Assembly (NCBI RefSeq): GCF_000003605.2
Contig: NW_003153250.1
Coordinates: 33,447-53,878 of the forward strand
From: Saccoglossus kowalevskii
Taxonomy: Eukaryota > Hemichordata > Enteropneusta > Harrimaniidae
Direction of reading: 5' to 3'
Length of the DNA stretch: 20,432 nt
The position numbers and the translations under genes were made by a program. The notes under the pieces were generated by a model that saw only the letters and a list, made by a program, of their open reading frames with translations, ran no database searches and was not told where the DNA came from. How positions within the stretch are numbered: the first letter of the stretch is position 1; the number at the start of each line of letters is the position of its first letter. Shown here piece by piece: positions 19,654 to 20,432 of the stretch.

Positions 19654-20432
19654 GTAAGTACTTTCAGATTCCGATCATGTTTATGGTAAACATCAAGTTG
19701 TTGTCATGTGTGACGTGCATTTACTAAGGATAATATATAAGTATACAATATGAGCTATTATCAGATACGAGTATGTGAAGTTCAGTACTCATGTTATGTT
19801 AGCAGAGAAACATACCCGATAAAACTAGGCGTTCAAAACATTGTGGGTATTCGATTTCTGGTGGTTAACCTTTGTTATTGAGATCACACTGTGATAATAG
19901 AAAAAAGGCTCATATTTAAAGATGCTTAGAGACAAATCCACAATTATTTGTGGCGGGAAATTAATTCAGAATAGAGAAAAACAAATCATTGTTATTCCAC
20001 CAAATTACTTGTTGAATTAATTGTGATGGTTGACGCCAAATTGTGAACCATCATTACTCACATGATTCTCAAACTAAGGCTTTGAATTTTATCATATATC
20101 AAGTTAATTACAAGTCAGAACACTCTAGATATTTCGGACGTTACACCAACTTATTACTTACCACATGTATAGTGTAATATGACAGATCCCCACACCCTCC
20201 CCGAGTCCCCGTGGCATTCGTTGCGTATGGAAGTTATTTTCACGAGTGATGCAGTGTATCCTGTGGCCGTACTCTTCGCTCGTGAAAGTACAGCAGAATA
20301 CACCGCATCCCGAGTGAAAATAACTTGCACACGCAACGAAAGCGACGAAGAGGGTGTGGGGTTCTGTTATTATTACATATGTTCCATATTTGATTATTTC
20401 ATATTAAAGAAAGAACGTGCAACAAACCGGGA
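19654..20432 (+). other. CLCA intron 3, cut by the window edge
   Basis: It begins with the strong donor GTAAGT at 19654 and no acceptor with following CLCA coding sequence is seen before the edge. It contains the foldback element at 20173-20376. No other gene is recognised. Confidence 0.7.
20173..20376. mobile_element. Foldback / MITE-like element with long terminal inverted repeats
   Basis: The left arm (about 20173-20263) and right arm (about 20294-20376) are imperfect reverse complements over about 80 to 90 bases. Examples are CCCCACACCCTC with GAGGGTGTGGGG, AAGTTATTTTCAC with GTGAAAATAACTT, and ends TGTAATATGACAGA with its partner from TCTGTTATTATTACA. The spacer of about 30 bases carries a further copy of the TTCACGAG word on the opposite strand. 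The element is more GC-rich than its flanks, has no ORF for a transposase, and is therefore non-autonomous. A target duplication could not be fixed; TA-rich flanks are compatible with a TA-targeting family. Confidence 0.8.

Noticed and set aside
19400-19657. An 85-codon frame overlapping CLCA exon 3
   Set aside because: It is out of register with the frame that encodes HEWGHLRWGLFDEY and continues from exon 2.

Overview
The window looks like metazoan nuclear DNA, most likely from an invertebrate and possibly a marine deuterostome such as a hemichordate or cephalochordate (low confidence on the clade). The reasons are short coding exons with canonical GT/AG borders separated by introns of 1.7 to 5.2 kb, AT-rich non-coding sequence, microsatellites, a decayed LINE fragment, a foldback element, and two animal-specific protein families (prokineticin-like and CLCA). 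No bacterial-style operon, rRNA, tRNA or CRISPR array was seen. Most open frames in the window are chance ORFs; the real exons were found from protein-family motifs joined to splice sites.

Left half (about 0.76-10.6 kb): a segmental duplication. Copy A (about 760-3870) and copy B (about 6510-10640) lie in the same orientation and share long diverged blocks. Copy B carries an apparently intact two-exon gene for a secreted ten-cysteine prokineticin-like peptide (exon 1 at 6969-7127, exon 2 at 9220-9456). Copy A carries the matching exon 2 as a pseudogene (2416 to about 2640) with an in-frame stop, deletions and lost cysteines, and its exon 1 is nearly gone. The intron of copy B has an (AT)40 tract and a broken LINE reverse-transcriptase fragment at positions where copy A has no counterpart.

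Right half (about 11.7 kb to the end): the 5' end of a CLCA (calcium-activated chloride channel regulator / secreted metalloprotease) gene on the + strand. Three coding exons (12020-12178, 17416-17704, 19385-19653) give the first 239 residues: signal peptide, N-terminal CLCA domain and the zinc site HEWGH with downstream G..DE. The reading phases agree across both introns. The gene continues past the right edge.

Other content: a 250-bp unknown dispersed repeat occurs once upstream of CLCA exon 1 and once inside CLCA intron 1; a (TTTA)n tract lies just 5' of the candidate CLCA promoter; a 204-bp foldback, MITE-like element sits in CLCA intron 3; several short inverted repeats are scattered. 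The two genes are not known to act together. Both encode secreted proteins, but their proximity alone does not imply a joint role.
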